Shown: one piece after another, positions 54,255 through 63,833 of the stretch
Layout of the letters: each line of letters begins with the position of its first letter
Numbering within the stretch: the first letter of the stretch is position 1
Assembly: GCF_002891535.1 (NCBI RefSeq)
Contig: NZ_PDZR01000015.1
Span: forward strand, 33,519 to 97,518
Length of the DNA: 64,000 nucleotides
Reading direction: 5' to 3'
DNA from: Methylocella silvestris
GTDB taxonomy: Bacteria; Pseudomonadota; Alphaproteobacteria; Rhizobiales; Beijerinckiaceae
The notes under the pieces: model-generated
Databases searched by the model: none
Seen by the model: only the letters and a program-made list of their open reading frames with translations
What the model was told of the DNA's origin: nothing
Made by a program: the position numbers and the translations under genes

Positions 54255-55556
54255 ATGCCCTTGAGGCTGGATACGAGGCGCGCGGATTTCGGCGCGGCTT
54301 TCGAAGCGCTTCTCGGCGCCAAAAGGGAGTCCGCGGAGGACGTCGACGAAGTCGTGAGGAAGATCATCGCCGAGGTCGCCGCCGAAGGCGATCCGGCGCT
54401 CTTTCGCGCGACGAAAAAATTCGACCGCGTCGATCTTGACCGGGTCGGGCTACGAGTCGACGCGGCCGAGATCGACGCGGCGAGCGCTCTTTGCGAGCCC
54501 GAGGCTCTCGACGCGCTGGAACTGGCGCACGAGCGCATTGTGGCTTTTCACAAGCGGCAATATCCGCGGAATGAACGCTTCACGGACGCGTTGGGCGTGG
54601 AGCTTGGCTGGCGCTGGACTGCGATCGAATCCGTCGGTCTCTATGTCCCCGGCGGGACGGCGAGCTATCCGTCTTCCGTCCTGATGAATGCGGCGCCCGC
54701 AAAGGTTGCAGGCGTCGAGCGCATCGTGATGGTCGCCCCCGCTCCAGACGGAAAAATGAATCCGCTCGTGCTGGCGGCCGCCAGATTGGCAGGCGTCGAT
54801 GAGATTTACCGCATTGGCGGGGCTCAGGCGATTGCCGCGCTCGCTTATGGAACGCAGACCATCCAGCCGGTCGCGAAAATCGTTGGTCCGGGAAACGCCT
54901 ATGTCGCCGCCGCCAAACGCCGCGTTTTCGGCAAAGTCGGCATCGATATGATCGCTGGTCCGTCAGAGGTGCTGATCATCGCTGACGGCGACGCCAATCC
55001 GAACTGGATCGCCGCCGACCTTTTGGCGCAGGCCGAACATGACGCCGCGGCGCAATCCATTCTGATTACCGACGAGCCGATTCTTGCTGATGCCGTCGCG
55101 GCGGCCGTAGAGGATCAACTGGCGACGCTGCCTCGTCGCGCGATCGCTGCGGCGAGCTGGCGAGATTTTGGCGCGATCATCATCGTGCAAAATCTTCAGG
55201 AAAGCGTCCTCCTGGCCAATCGGCTGGCTGCGGAACACCTTGAAATCGTGGCGGCTGGCGCCGAGGAGCTTAGTCATCAAATCCGCAATGCGGGGGCAAT
55301 TTTTCTGGGCGGCTTTACGCCGGAGGCGATTGGCGATTATGTCGGCGGGTCCAACCATGTGTTGCCAACCGCGCGCTCGGCGCGCTTTTCTTCCGGCTTG
55401 AGTGTGCTGGATTTCATGAAGAAGACGTCAATCCTGAAATGCAGCCGGGATAGCCTCGCGGTTCTTGGCCCCGCAGCGGTCGCCCTCGGTCGCGCGGAGG
55501 GTCTGGATGCGCACGCGCGGTCAGTCGCGCTTCGTCTCGAAAAGGGAGCGTCATGA
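54255..55556 (+). CDS. hisD: Histidinol dehydrogenase
   Basis: 433 residues. [46 protein letters not shown] and [14 protein letters not shown] are HisD signatures, and [11 protein letters not shown] and [12 protein letters not shown] hold zinc and substrate contacts. It oxidises histidinol to histidine in two NAD+ steps. The ATG at 54255 has GGAG upstream. It is the first gene of a coupled cluster with UPF0262 and a phosphatase-like gene, a conserved Rhizobiales order. Confidence 0.97.
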   Translation: MPLRLDTRRADFGAAFEALLGAKRESAEDVDEVVRKIIAEVAAEGDPALFRATKKFDRVDLDRVGLRVDAAEIDAASALCEPEALDALELAHERIVAFHKRQYPRNERFTDALGVELGWRWTAIESVGLYVPGGTASYPSSVLMNAAPAKVAGVERIVMVAPAPDGKMNPLVLAAARLAGVDEIYRIGGAQAIAALAYGTQTIQPVAKIVGPGNAYVAAAKRRVFGKVGIDMIAGPSEVLIIADGDANPNWIAADLLAQAEHDAAAQSILITDEPILADAVAAAVEDQLATLPRRAIAAASWRDFGAIIIVQNLQESVLLANRLAAEHLEIVAAGAEELSHQIRNAGAIFLGGFTPEAIGDYVGGSNHVLPTARSARFSSGLSVLDFMKKTSILKCSRDSLAVLGPAAVALGRAEGLDAHARSVALRLEKGAS

Positions 55557-56041
55557 GCGGAACGGATCCAGCCGCACGTAATCGACTTGTTTCTGTCACG
55601 CTGGACGAGACGTCGATCGGCCGCAGCACCGCCGACAAGGAGCATGAACGTCAGATCGCGATCTACGATCTCATCGAGGAAAACAGTTTCGGCGTTCCGG
55701 GGCACGATGCGGGGCCTTACGGCCTCAAAATCGCCCTGCAGGACTCCAAGCTGGTGCTCGAGATCCTCGACGAGCACAGCGCCCCCTTGGTGACGCATAT
55801 CCTGTCTTTGACGCCGTTGCGCGGACTGCTCAAAGACTATTTCTTTGTCTGCGAAAGCTATTATGCGGCGATCAGGACCGCGATGCCGGGCCAAATCGAG
55901 GCGATCGACATGGGACGGCGCGGCCTCCATAATGAGGGCGCGCAAATGCTGATCGAGCGGCTCAAGGGCAAGATCGACTGCGACATCGATACCGCGAGGC
56001 GCATCTTCACCCTGGTCGCCGCTTTGCACTGGAAGGGCTAG
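55553..56041 (+). CDS. UPF0262 family protein
   Basis: 162 residues with the family pattern: [36 protein letters not shown] at the start, then [25 protein letters not shown], and [19 protein letters not shown] near the end. The function is unknown. It overlaps hisD by 4 bp (ATGA) and is followed by the LMW-phosphatase-like gene, as in many Rhizobiales. Confidence 0.92.
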   Translation: MSGTDPAARNRLVSVTLDETSIGRSTADKEHERQIAIYDLIEENSFGVPGHDAGPYGLKIALQDSKLVLEILDEHSAPLVTHILSLTPLRGLLKDYFFVCESYYAAIRTAMPGQIEAIDMGRRGLHNEGAQMLIERLKGKIDCDIDTARRIFTLVAALHWKG

Positions 56042-56081
56042 CGTCAATGCCCGCGAAAGGGGACGCGAAGGCGCCGCCAGG

Positions 56082-56537
56082 ATGAAGGCCGGAATCAAGG
56101 ACCGTCCACAATCCATCCTTTTCGCGTGCACGCAAAATTCAGTGCGATCGCCGATGGCGGAGGCGCTGGGAAGGCATTTTTTCGGAAAGGAAATCTATTT
56201 CGCGTCCGCTGGCCTGAAGCAGGGAGAACAGGACGGCTTCGCGATCGCTGCGATGGATGAGCTTGGCGTCGACATCAGCCGCCACAATCCGCGCACTTTC
56301 GAAGATCTCGAGGATATGTCCTTCGATCTCATCGTAAGCCTGTCGCCGGAAGCGCATCACAAGGTCCTCGACCTCACCCGCACCCTGGCGATTGAGGTTC
56401 TCTATTGGCCGACCATCGATCCTACGGCCGTAGAAGGCTCGCGTGAAAGAATGCTCGAAGCCTACCGCGGCACACGCGACGGGCTTTTGGAGCGCATCGA
56501 AAAGTTGCTGGACTATCGGCCAATGGGAAATCTTTAA
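56082..56537 (+). CDS. Low-molecular-weight phosphatase family protein
   Basis: 151 residues. The N-terminal SILFACTQNSVRSPMAEAL contains the C-x5-R-S loop of LMW protein tyrosine phosphatases and arsenate reductases, with Thr-Gln-Asn in place of the usual Xaa-Gly-Asn. The downstream Asp in YWPTIDPTAVEG fits the general acid. The natural substrate is not known. It is the third gene of the hisD cluster; the infA/maf genes that often follow are absent here, and recJ comes next. Confidence 0.85.
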   Translation: MKAGIKDRPQSILFACTQNSVRSPMAEALGRHFFGKEIYFASAGLKQGEQDGFAIAAMDELGVDISRHNPRTFEDLEDMSFDLIVSLSPEAHHKVLDLTRTLAIEVLYWPTIDPTAVEGSRERMLEAYRGTRDGLLERIEKLLDYRPMGNL

Positions 56538-56618
56538 TTTATAATTCCGTTTATTTGCGGAACGACGCGCATGCCTGCCGGCTCGCGCCCGCGAGTTCCT
56601 CACGTTAGACTCCGGGGC

Positions 56619-58427
56619 ATGAGCGAATCGTCCGCATCCCATCCCCGCCCCTTCCTCGGCGTCGAACGTTCGGCGCTCGGCGCCTGCTGGCGCGACCGGC
56701 TTGACGCAGGCGGCCAAGCCAGGGCCGCAGCGATTGCGCAATTGCGCGGCCACGGTGAAATTCTGGCGAGGATCCTTGCCGGGCGCGGGGTAGGGCCCGA
56801 GACTTGCGACGAATATCTCGATCCGACGCTGCGGCGCCTGCTCCCCGATCCGTTCTGCATGAAGGACATGGAGCCGGCGGCCGCACGGATCGCCGAGGCC
56901 GTAGAACGATCGCGCAAACTCGCGATTTTTGGCGATTATGACGTCGACGGCGCGGCTTCCGCCGCGCTCCTTGCTGATTATTTTACGGCCTGCGGCGTCG
57001 AAGCCGTTGTCTATATCCCCGACCGTATCGTTGAAGGCTATGGTCCGAATGTCGAAGCGATCCGCCAGCTTGCCGCGGCCGGCTGTCAGCTTCTGATCAC
57101 TGTCGATTGCGGCACGATGAGCCATGATCCCCTGGCGGAAGCGACCGCGCTCGGGCTCGAGCCGATCGTCCTTGACCATCATCAAGCTCCGGAAATCCTG
57201 CCGGACGCGCTCGTCGTCAATCCCAATCGGCAGGATGATTTATCCCGTCTTGGCGCGCTCTGCGCCGCGGGCGTCGTTTTCCTGACATTGATCGCCGTCA
57301 ATCGGATGCTCCGGGAAAGAGGATTTTTCGCGCTACGCCCGGAGCCCGATCTCCTCGGCGGGCTTGATCTGGTTTCGCTCGCGACAGTGGCGGATGTCGC
57401 GCCTCTCGGGGGGCTGAACCGCGCCTTTGTCACCAAGGGCCTCGCGGTGATGCGCCAACGCCTGCGCCCGGGCCTGAACGCCCTGTTCGACGTCGCGAAA
57501 CTGGACGGTCCACCGACCCCCTATCACCTCGGTTTTCTGATAGGCCCGCGCATCAACGCCGGCGGGCGAATCGGCGACGCGGCGCTTGGCGCGCGCCTCC
57601 TCAGCATCGCCGACCCGATCGAGGCGAAGCGCATCGCCGAAGACCTCGATCGTCTCAATCGCGAGCGGCAGGTGATCGAAAGCGGAACCCTTGACGAAGC
57701 GGAGGCGCAGGCGATCGCCGGCGGCCTCTCGGCCGATGCCGCCGCCATTGTCGTCGCCTCGGAGGGGTGGCATCCGGGCGTTGTCGGCCTTGTCGCCTCG
57801 AGGCTGAAGGAAAATCAGCGCAGGCCTGCCTTCGCGATTGCTTTTTCTGGAGATGTCGGCGTCGGTTCGGGGCGATCCATTCCGGGCGTCGATCTCGGCG
57901 CCGTGGTGCGCGCGGCGGTCGAAGCCGGAATTCTGGTCAAGGGCGGCGGCCACGCGATGGCGGCTGGAATTACGATCGCCAAAAACCGTCTGGACGATTT
58001 TCGCGCCTTCCTCGACGCGAGCCTGGCCGAAAAACGGGGAGGCGAGGGCGCCCATGCGCTGTTGGTTGACGCCGCGCTGACGGCCGGCGGGGCGACCACG
58101 ACCCTCGTAAAATCCCTGGAGCAGGCGGGTCCCTATGGCGCCGGCAATTCCGAGCCGGTATTCGCTCTACCGGCGCACAGGCTGACCCGGGTCACGGAGG
58201 TTGGCAATGGCCACCTCCAGCTGCGCGCGGAAGCTGGCGACGGCGCGAGGATCGATGGAATAGCGTTTCGGGCGGCGACGCAGCCGCTCGAAAAGGCGCT
58301 GCGAGCCGCGCTCGGCTCATCGGTCCATCTGGCCGGGACGCTGGCGCTCGATAGCTGGGGCGGAACCCAGCGCGTGCGACTGCGGCTCCTCGATCTCGCG
58401 CCGGCGCGCGGACCGCGCGCCTCATAA
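56619..58427 (+). CDS. recJ: Single-stranded-DNA-specific exonuclease RecJ
   Basis: A 602-residue DHH-superfamily exonuclease. FGDYDVDGAASAALL (motif I), VDCGTMSHD, LDHHQAPEILPDALVVNPNR (DHH motif III) and the DHHA1 signature GGGHAMAAG near residue 445 are present. It degrades 5' single-stranded DNA in recombination and mismatch repair. The ATG at 56619 fits the family; an in-frame start at 56571 is less likely. Confidence 0.96.
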   Translation: MSESSASHPRPFLGVERSALGACWRDRLDAGGQARAAAIAQLRGHGEILARILAGRGVGPETCDEYLDPTLRRLLPDPFCMKDMEPAAARIAEAVERSRKLAIFGDYDVDGAASAALLADYFTACGVEAVVYIPDRIVEGYGPNVEAIRQLAAAGCQLLITVDCGTMSHDPLAEATALGLEPIVLDHHQAPEILPDALVVNPNRQDDLSRLGALCAAGVVFLTLIAVNRMLRERGFFALRPEPDLLGGLDLVSLATVADVAPLGGLNRAFVTKGLAVMRQRLRPGLNALFDVAKLDGPPTPYHLGFLIGPRINAGGRIGDAALGARLLSIADPIEAKRIAEDLDRLNRERQVIESGTLDEAEAQAIAGGLSADAAAIVVASEGWHPGVVGLVASRLKENQRRPAFAIAFSGDVGVGSGRSIPGVDLGAVVRAAVEAGILVKGGGHAMAAGITIAKNRLDDFRAFLDASLAEKRGGEGAHALLVDAALTAGGATTTLVKSLEQAGPYGAGNSEPVFALPAHRLTRVTEVGNGHLQLRAEAGDGARIDGIAFRAATQPLEKALRAALGSSVHLAGTLALDSWGGTQRVRLRLLDLAPARGPRAS

Positions 58428-58520
58428 CTCGTGTTTTGCGAACTTGCCAGTCCGACGATCGCGCTTTATATGTCGCGCCGCTGAGGGCGGCGTCGATCAT
58501 TGATGTGCGCCCCGGCCCCC

Positions 58521-58596
58521 GCGCCCATCGTCTAGCGGTCTAGGACGTCGCCCTTTCACGGCGAAAACAGGGGTTCGATTCCCCTTGGGCGCGCCA
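58521..58596 (+). tRNA. tRNA-Glu (anticodon UUC)
   Basis: A 76-nt tRNA with encoded CCA. The acceptor GCGCCCA pairs with TGGGCGC and the discriminator is G. The anticodon stem TCGCC/GGCGA encloses the loop CTTTCAC, giving anticodon UUC. The T arm GGGGTTCGATTCCCC is perfect. The mobile region that follows makes its 3' end a likely attachment site. Confidence 0.97.
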
Positions 58597-58643
58597 ACGA
58601 AATCAAAGACTTACGTACAATTTCCATTTGTGGGCGCCAGTCA

Positions 58644-58699
58644 TACGGAAAATGTACGGAAAACATGCGCTCGGACATTCTCGGAAAATCTCGGACTAT
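58644..58699. repeat. Iteron-like repeats beside tRNA-Glu (candidate integrase arm sites)
   Basis: Five related 10-bp units: TACGGAAAAT (58644) and TACGGAAAAC (58655), then CTCGGACATT (58670), CTCGGAAAAT (58680) and CTCGGACTAT (58690). The last three are in exact 10-bp register, one helical turn. Lying 48-103 bp past the tRNA, they look like arm-type sites of a tyrosine integrase or its directionality factor. The rest of 58597-58915 holds no gene I would call. Confidence 0.55.
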
Positions 58700-58915
58700 T
58701 TGATTTCTAACCCGCCCTTTAGATGGCTCTGGTCAAAGCATTTTTTGCTCGGTGGACGTTCATATCAGCGGGACCGTTTCGTGGGCGAGCGCATCCGAAT
58801 GATGGTTTGATGAGTTGGCTATTGGGCAGTGTTCAGTTTGAAATGCGAGGGCCTTGACGCGCGCTCGCTTTGGCTTGATCTCCCTGCTATGCTTACCGGA
58901 AAGCAGGAGCAATAA

Positions 58916-59155
58916 ATGGCTGAAATTCCTTCTGCAGAAGAGAGCGCTCGGAAAATCCTTCGCGTTTTAGTGGATGATGGGTCGCTTTCGGGGCAAGGCG
59001 GCCCGATACCCCAAGTGCAGCATCGGTTTGCAGCGGCAGTGGGTGCCTACGCCGATTTTGACAAGGCCAAGGATTATGCTCTTAAAAAGAAATGGCTTAT
59101 TCTCGGCCAAAACAATTTTCTATTATTGACGGATTCCGGGTTTAAGGAGGCGTAA
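58916..59155 (+). CDS. Small island protein, unknown
   Basis: 79 residues, with AGGAG about 8 bp upstream. The content (SAEESARKILRVLVDDGSL; KDYALKKKWLILGQNNFLLLTDSGFKEA) suggests a small winged-helix-like fold, where LLLTDSGF resembles the wing. The stop (TAA) abuts the next start (TAAATG). It could be a DNA-binding accessory protein of the island; no function can be given. Confidence 0.55.
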   Translation: MAEIPSAEESARKILRVLVDDGSLSGQGGPIPQVQHRFAAAVGAYADFDKAKDYALKKKWLILGQNNFLLLTDSGFKEA

Positions 59156-59359
59156 ATGCCAACCGGACCTGAAGGCGAGAAGCTCCCCGCCGACGTAATC
59201 GGCAACGCCGTGAAGGCCATGCGCATTGCCACGGGCAAAGAGGACCTCGGCCCCGCGACCGGCAAAACGTGGCTGCGCGAGAACTTTGGACGAAAGGGGA
59301 AGCCAAAGCTCGCATTTGACCGAAGCCCAACGCCAAGAAATCGCAAAAAAGGCCGCTAA
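59156..59359 (+). CDS. Small basic island protein, unknown
   Basis: 67 residues with a very basic C-terminus (SPTPRNRKKGR). The LPADVIGNAVKAMRIATGK segment recurs in small proteins of unknown function in Rhizobiales, as far as I recall. It directly follows the 58916 gene and ends with a 4-bp overlap of the convergent AAA ATPase gene. Confidence 0.55.
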   Translation: MPTGPEGEKLPADVIGNAVKAMRIATGKEDLGPATGKTWLRENFGRKGKPKLAFDRSPTPRNRKKGR

Positions 59360-60609
59360 TTGACGGTGGGGAAGAGATCGCCCTGTTCGGGGCTCGAAAG
59401 AGCAGATTTGGCCTTTTCGTCTAACAATCCATCTTGAATGCCCTTCATAATTACAAAGGGCTGCATCGCTGGATTACTAAACCGATAACGGTAGATTCTT
59501 TCTGAGCCGATTTGCTGCAAAACGTCACCGCGCTTATCGCTGGCGAGTTCCTTAAGGTTTGGGTTGAACCCGTCAATTCCAATTGACTTTTTGAGGATGC
59601 TAGTGAGGGGGGCCTGAACTTGCTTCGCAGTGAAATAACCGCTCTCGTCTGTCTTGGCCAACGCGCAAGCAGTCAATATCTGACGGAATCGGGCTTTAGC
59701 TTGATTACTCCTGATGGCTGTCTCGTAGTCTTTTTTTAGTGTGTTCTGTGAGCTTGATAGAAGAGCGCTAATAGAACTATCAACATCAACCTCGCCGACG
59801 GACAACCGTTTCGAATCGATTGCCGATAGGACAGCGCCTCGACCGAGACCATGACAGAAAGCTGGCAATCCCTTGCTTAAATTTATAATTTTCCATTTTG
59901 CGTCACCTATAATTTTCATACCAAGTTTTGATGTTCTGCTCTCAAGAAGAGCCTGCATTTCGACGCTATCCATGCGAGGCATCAATATTTCCTCACAACA
60001 CCTCGAAATAGATGCGTGACCTTCTATCAGATCTTCGACAGTATCGCTTATCCCAACGATAACGATTGTTACATTAAGGCCAGCGTCAGATACGGCTTTG
60101 ATCGTTTCTGCCATATTATGAGAAGAGTCTTTGTCTTTTATCAGATTGTATTCATCGATAACAATTATCGGAATGTCATTTTCTTTGAAATTCGACAGCT
60201 CTCGAACGACATCACTAGGCGTTACGCCAGCTGAGTACATATCAGAGACAGAATACAGTTTAATTCCATCGCCTATATCGACTTTGAATTTGATACTCTT
60301 AAAAATATCCATCCAAATTGAAGAATAGTTGTCTGATGAAAAGGCAGCCTTTCTAATATATACCACTTCGGACGTTTTCCTCGGCACAAAATACTGCAAT
60401 ATTTGAGCTACAGATGTTTTGCCGACTCCGGGCTCGCCGTAAATTATTGCGTGGCGACCCCTTTCCGAAACCGTCTCGATGAGCTTCCGAATCTGCGGCG
60501 TGCGTCCAGCGAAAGCCTCTGCCATATTAATAGGGGTCGATGGCGTAAAGTGCTGGCCAGCCTCAAAACGGAGGGCTGCCCAGTCCTCGTCGGTTCTCTG
60601 CGTTGCCAT
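59356..60609 (-). CDS. AAA+ ATPase (ORC/Cdc6-like), island cargo
   Basis: 417 residues. Walker A is YGEPGVGKTS near residues 58-67, Walker B is IPIIVIDEYN near 147-156, and sensor I is VIVGISDT near 180-187. The C-terminal half is helical with winged-helix character (LSKGLPAFCHGLGRG...). The DNA is clearly AT-rich, unlike the core genes. Similar stand-alone AAA+ ATPases occur in mobile elements and defence loci, but no effector is fused. ATG 60609 is preferred to a TTG at 60621. Confidence 0.75.
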   Translation of the reverse strand: MATQRTDEDWAALRFEAGQHFTPSTPINMAEAFAGRTPQIRKLIETVSERGRHAIIYGEPGVGKTSVAQILQYFVPRKTSEVVYIRKAAFSSDNYSSIWMDIFKSIKFKVDIGDGIKLYSVSDMYSAGVTPSDVVRELSNFKENDIPIIVIDEYNLIKDKDSSHNMAETIKAVSDAGLNVTIVIVGISDTVEDLIEGHASISRCCEEILMPRMDSVEMQALLESRTSKLGMKIIGDAKWKIINLSKGLPAFCHGLGRGAVLSAIDSKRLSVGEVDVDSSISALLSSSQNTLKKDYETAIRSNQAKARFRQILTACALAKTDESGYFTAKQVQAPLTSILKKSIGIDGFNPNLKELASDKRGDVLQQIGSERIYRYRFSNPAMQPFVIMKGIQDGLLDEKAKSALSSPEQGDLFPTVN

Positions 60610-60667
60610 TAGTGCGATCAATTAGCTATCTAGTGATGACACTTGATGTCTAATTGATTGCTCAACA

Positions 60668-61024
60668 ATGGTCAATGATCGCCCTTTGATTGACACTAAG
60701 TGTGAAGGTCAAGCTTCCTGTTGCCACCCGCGCTCAAAAATCCTTTCGATCCTTTGCGAAGCCGCTGCAATGCGCTCTGCCACGCGGCTGGCGAACAAAT
60801 CGATCAGCACTGTTTTGAAGCTTCTTGAAGACGCGAGCAGATTCTGCGGGCTTCCACGACGCAAAGGCACGCAACGTGAAGACAAGCCCGTTCAAGTCGA
60901 TGAAATTTGGTCATTCACGGTGGCGAAGCAGAAGAACGTCGCGGGGGGGGGGGGCGTCGCTGAACCCATTCGGCATGACCGAGGTCAATATTACGAAGCT
61001 CTAAAAGAAGCTGATCTTGCTTGA
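60668..61024 (+). pseudogene. IS1-like transposase remnant with a G12 tract
   Basis: From about residue 22 the frame reads RSKILSILCEAAAMRSATRLANKSISTVLKLLEDA, then VQVDEIWSFTVAKQKNVA. This is the N-terminal HTH and the start of the catalytic domain (first Asp in VDEIWSF) of IS1-type transposases. Homology ends at a run of 12 G (60943-60954), and the rest of the transposase is missing. The residues before position 22 are probably not native. The region to 61271 holds nothing else I recognise. Confidence 0.65.
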
Positions 61025-61271
61025 ATAAACGGAGATCTTCGCTTCGAAAAATGGAGGAGAATCTAGCTCGTCTGGTGATGAAAAAGCTATGAACTCCTGC
61101 TCGCAACCGACAGTATAAATAGCGTTACCGCCGCGAGAGAATCCTAATTTCAAACTGAGTTACCACCGACTATTGCGATACGATGGGGCGGCCCGCCAAA
61201 TTGGTGATGAGGGGAGCGAGCCCTTTGGGTGGCGGACCGAACGTCTGGCCCAGAACGCTTTCGAGGTTGCA

Positions 61272-62225
61272 ATGACCGCAAGACAGCACCATTACGTCCC
61301 GCAATGCTATCTCAAGGGTTTTGTTTCGAATCGAGAGAAGCCAAGGCTGTTCGCTGTTGACTTCAAAGAGCGACGCATATTCTCGCCTAACCCCAAGAAT
61401 GTTGCCGCAGAGCGTGACTTTCACACAATTGACGTTGAGGGCCGCCCCCCCGATGCGCTTGAAAATGCGTTCTCTGGATTTGAAACCGAACTAGATCAAG
61501 CTCTCAAGCGAATTATCAGCGCCCGTTCGATCAAAAATGAAAACGATCGCGCCCTTATCTTCAATCTAATTGGTTTGATGGCCACAAAGAACCCTCGGCT
61601 GCGCGAAAATTTTCGCGCAGCACATGAGCGAACCGCAAAGATGATGATGGACTTAGCGGCTGCCACGCCGGAGGGTTGGGCGTATCAAGTTCGGCGCGCA
61701 AAAGAGGATGGTTTTCTCCCTGCTGACGCGGATGCCGACTATGAAAAGATGCGCGAATTTCTGAATCGAGACGATTTCAGAATCGAGACGGAAACATCGA
61801 TGCATTTACAAATGGAACTACAGACATTTGATAAAATACTTCCCCTCATTTTTAGTCGCCGCTGGATGCTGTTCCGAACCCCGCCGAATGCGCCCGGTTT
61901 CATCACGTCAGATCACCCGATGTGCATAATGTGGTCTGACCCAGCAAGGCGTGGAATATATCCTACTGGCCTTGGGCTTCGTAACACCCAACTGCTTTTT
62001 CCAATTTCGAACGAACTGGCGATAATTGGTTCCTTTGAAATTGATGATGGCGACGAGGTCGATGCAGACGAGTCTCTAATCGCGCAAATCAACGGAAACA
62101 TCATTTTGCATTCGATGACTCAGGTCTACGGCCGCGATGGCAATTTTCCCTACATGATGAATCACCACACTAAGGTCATGCGTGGCGCCGGGCTTTTGGA
62201 GGACCGGCTTTGGGAAGGTCCTTAA
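61272..62225 (+). CDS. DUF4238 family protein
   Basis: 317 residues. The N-terminal TARQHHYVPQCYLKGFV is the hallmark of DUF4238. ERDFHTID, NLIGLMATKNPRLRENF and FITSDHPMCIMW follow, and the last of these is also typical. The conserved His, Asp and Glu suggest an enzyme, perhaps a nuclease, but the function is unknown. The protein is AT-richer than core genes and sits in the tRNA-Glu island between a transposase remnant and the integrase. The ATG at 61272 begins exactly at the family start. Confidence 0.8.
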   Translation: MTARQHHYVPQCYLKGFVSNREKPRLFAVDFKERRIFSPNPKNVAAERDFHTIDVEGRPPDALENAFSGFETELDQALKRIISARSIKNENDRALIFNLIGLMATKNPRLRENFRAAHERTAKMMMDLAAATPEGWAYQVRRAKEDGFLPADADADYEKMREFLNRDDFRIETETSMHLQMELQTFDKILPLIFSRRWMLFRTPPNAPGFITSDHPMCIMWSDPARRGIYPTGLGLRNTQLLFPISNELAIIGSFEIDDGDEVDADESLIAQINGNIILHSMTQVYGRDGNFPYMMNHHTKVMRGAGLLEDRLWEGP

Positions 62226-62361
62226 AAGCGGCAGCGCGATGCATAAGATCAAGTAGCTGTTAAGCGTGTCTGGCCCGGCATTTTAAGGAAGCGTGCAGCT
62301 AGCTTGCGAATTAATAGTTCGACGCCCTCCGACTGTCTTCCTGAAGTCAGGGATGATCGCC

Positions 62362-63833
62362 TCAATCTTTTTCGCCGTTGTTCATGGGAGAGCCTGAAGG
62401 CTCCCCCGTACTGGGCGCTTGCACAGTCTTTAACCGCTGAATTTTCTCGCCGATGGCGTCGAGCTTTCTTTGCAGCGATTTGTCGGCTTGTGTCTCGTCG
62501 ATCTTATCGTTGGATTTAAGCGACGCGTCCTTGCCGATCAGTTTCAGTTGCCGATCTATAACTGCAATTACGCACTCTGCCGCGCGGGGGTTTCCAGCTT
62601 CGGCGCTGGCCATATGCGCGCGAAGAAGCCGCTCCAGCCGAAGATTCGTAATTTTCAGAAACTCGGTAGCCGACAAATCGACTTTTTTCTCAATCGCTTC
62701 ACCGATTAGGTCGGATACACGCTTGACCGAAATCTTTTCCGCTTTTGCGATATCGGAAAGGGTATGTCCGGCAGTTCGCCAGTCGAGGATTCGCGCGATT
62801 CGATCAGCGCGCATGATCGCCTGCGGACTCGTTTTCGATACGCGGCGGATCGTGTCCGCGACGTAAGATGGAGCGAGGTGCGCGTAGTGCATTTCCGCCA
62901 TGCGCGTTCCTGAATGGCCGAGCGCTTCCGCCACGACCATAAGAGGCGCGCCGGCCCGCACCATCGTGCTGGCGTAGGAGTGGCGCAATTCGTGAAGCGT
63001 GATGTGGCTGAGTTCGGCGCGGGCGACCGCGGCCTTGAACTCGCGCTGATAGGCAGCCGCCTTCCAGCGGCCGCGGGCGTGAGCGAGGAGAGGCGCCGTT
63101 TTCTCGCGATTGGCTGAGAGACGCTCGAAAAGCGCGATGCAGCCGGCCGTCAGCGGAATATGCCGCGCCTTGCCGCTCTTGCTCTCTGCAATGAAGACCG
63201 ATCCGTTAATGGGATCGAAGTCGCGAACAGAGAGCCGTGCAAGCTCGCCGAAGCGCGCGCCGGTCATGAGAGCGGCCGCGACGAGATCACGCAATTCGGC
63301 CTCTGCGCTGTTCACAAGCGCCTGCTGCTCGGCCGCAGTCAGAAACCGAACGCGGGCCGACGTCGTGCTGCGATAGGGTTTGACAAGGCGCCAGGCGCTA
63401 TTGTCGTCGACGAGCCGGTGGTCGAACGCCCAATTGAGCGCGGCCTTCAATGTCGTCAGCGTCCGGTTGGCCGTGTCGCGCCGCCTGCGCGCTGCCTCGG
63501 GGTCCGAAAGATCGACGGCGCGCGTATTCACCTTCGTCGCGAATTTCCCGGTCCGCAGCTTCTTCGGCGTGGCAACCATGCTGTCGCGCCATTTGCGCAC
63601 CTGGTCGACGGTCAGCGCGGCGACGAGCGATTTGCCGAGCTTCGGCCGAATGTGCAGGCCGGCGCGCGACTTGGCGTCGTAAATCGACTTCATACCTTCG
63701 GAGGCTTTAGCTTCGAAATATTGGTCGAGCACCTCGCCGACGGTTAAGCCCGTGGTCGCCCCGCTGCCGGCGCGCAGTTTCTTGAGCCAGAGGCGGGCGG
63801 CTTCCTTCGCTTGCTCGCACGACAGCACGCGCG
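62362..63833 (-). pseudogene. Tyrosine integrase, 5' end removed by IS insertion
   Basis: About 490 codons remain. A SAM-like core-binding domain (LTVGEVLDQYF... VDQVRKWRDSM) leads into the catalytic domain: Arg in TGARFGELARL, Lys in SKSGKARHIP, H-x-x-R in LHELRHSYAS, His in LGHSGTRM and Tyr in EMHYAHLAP. All active-site residues are present. The N-terminal arm-binding domain is missing: the frame meets the terminal repeat of an IS at 63834. After the Tyr comes an unusual ~155-residue extension with a HTH-like segment and a charged tail. A shortened product from GTG 63828 is possible. Confidence 0.8.

Noticed and set aside
58628..58810. 60-codon ORF after tRNA-Glu
   Set aside because: It has no ribosome-binding site and overlaps the iteron-like repeats; it is probably non-coding attachment-region DNA.
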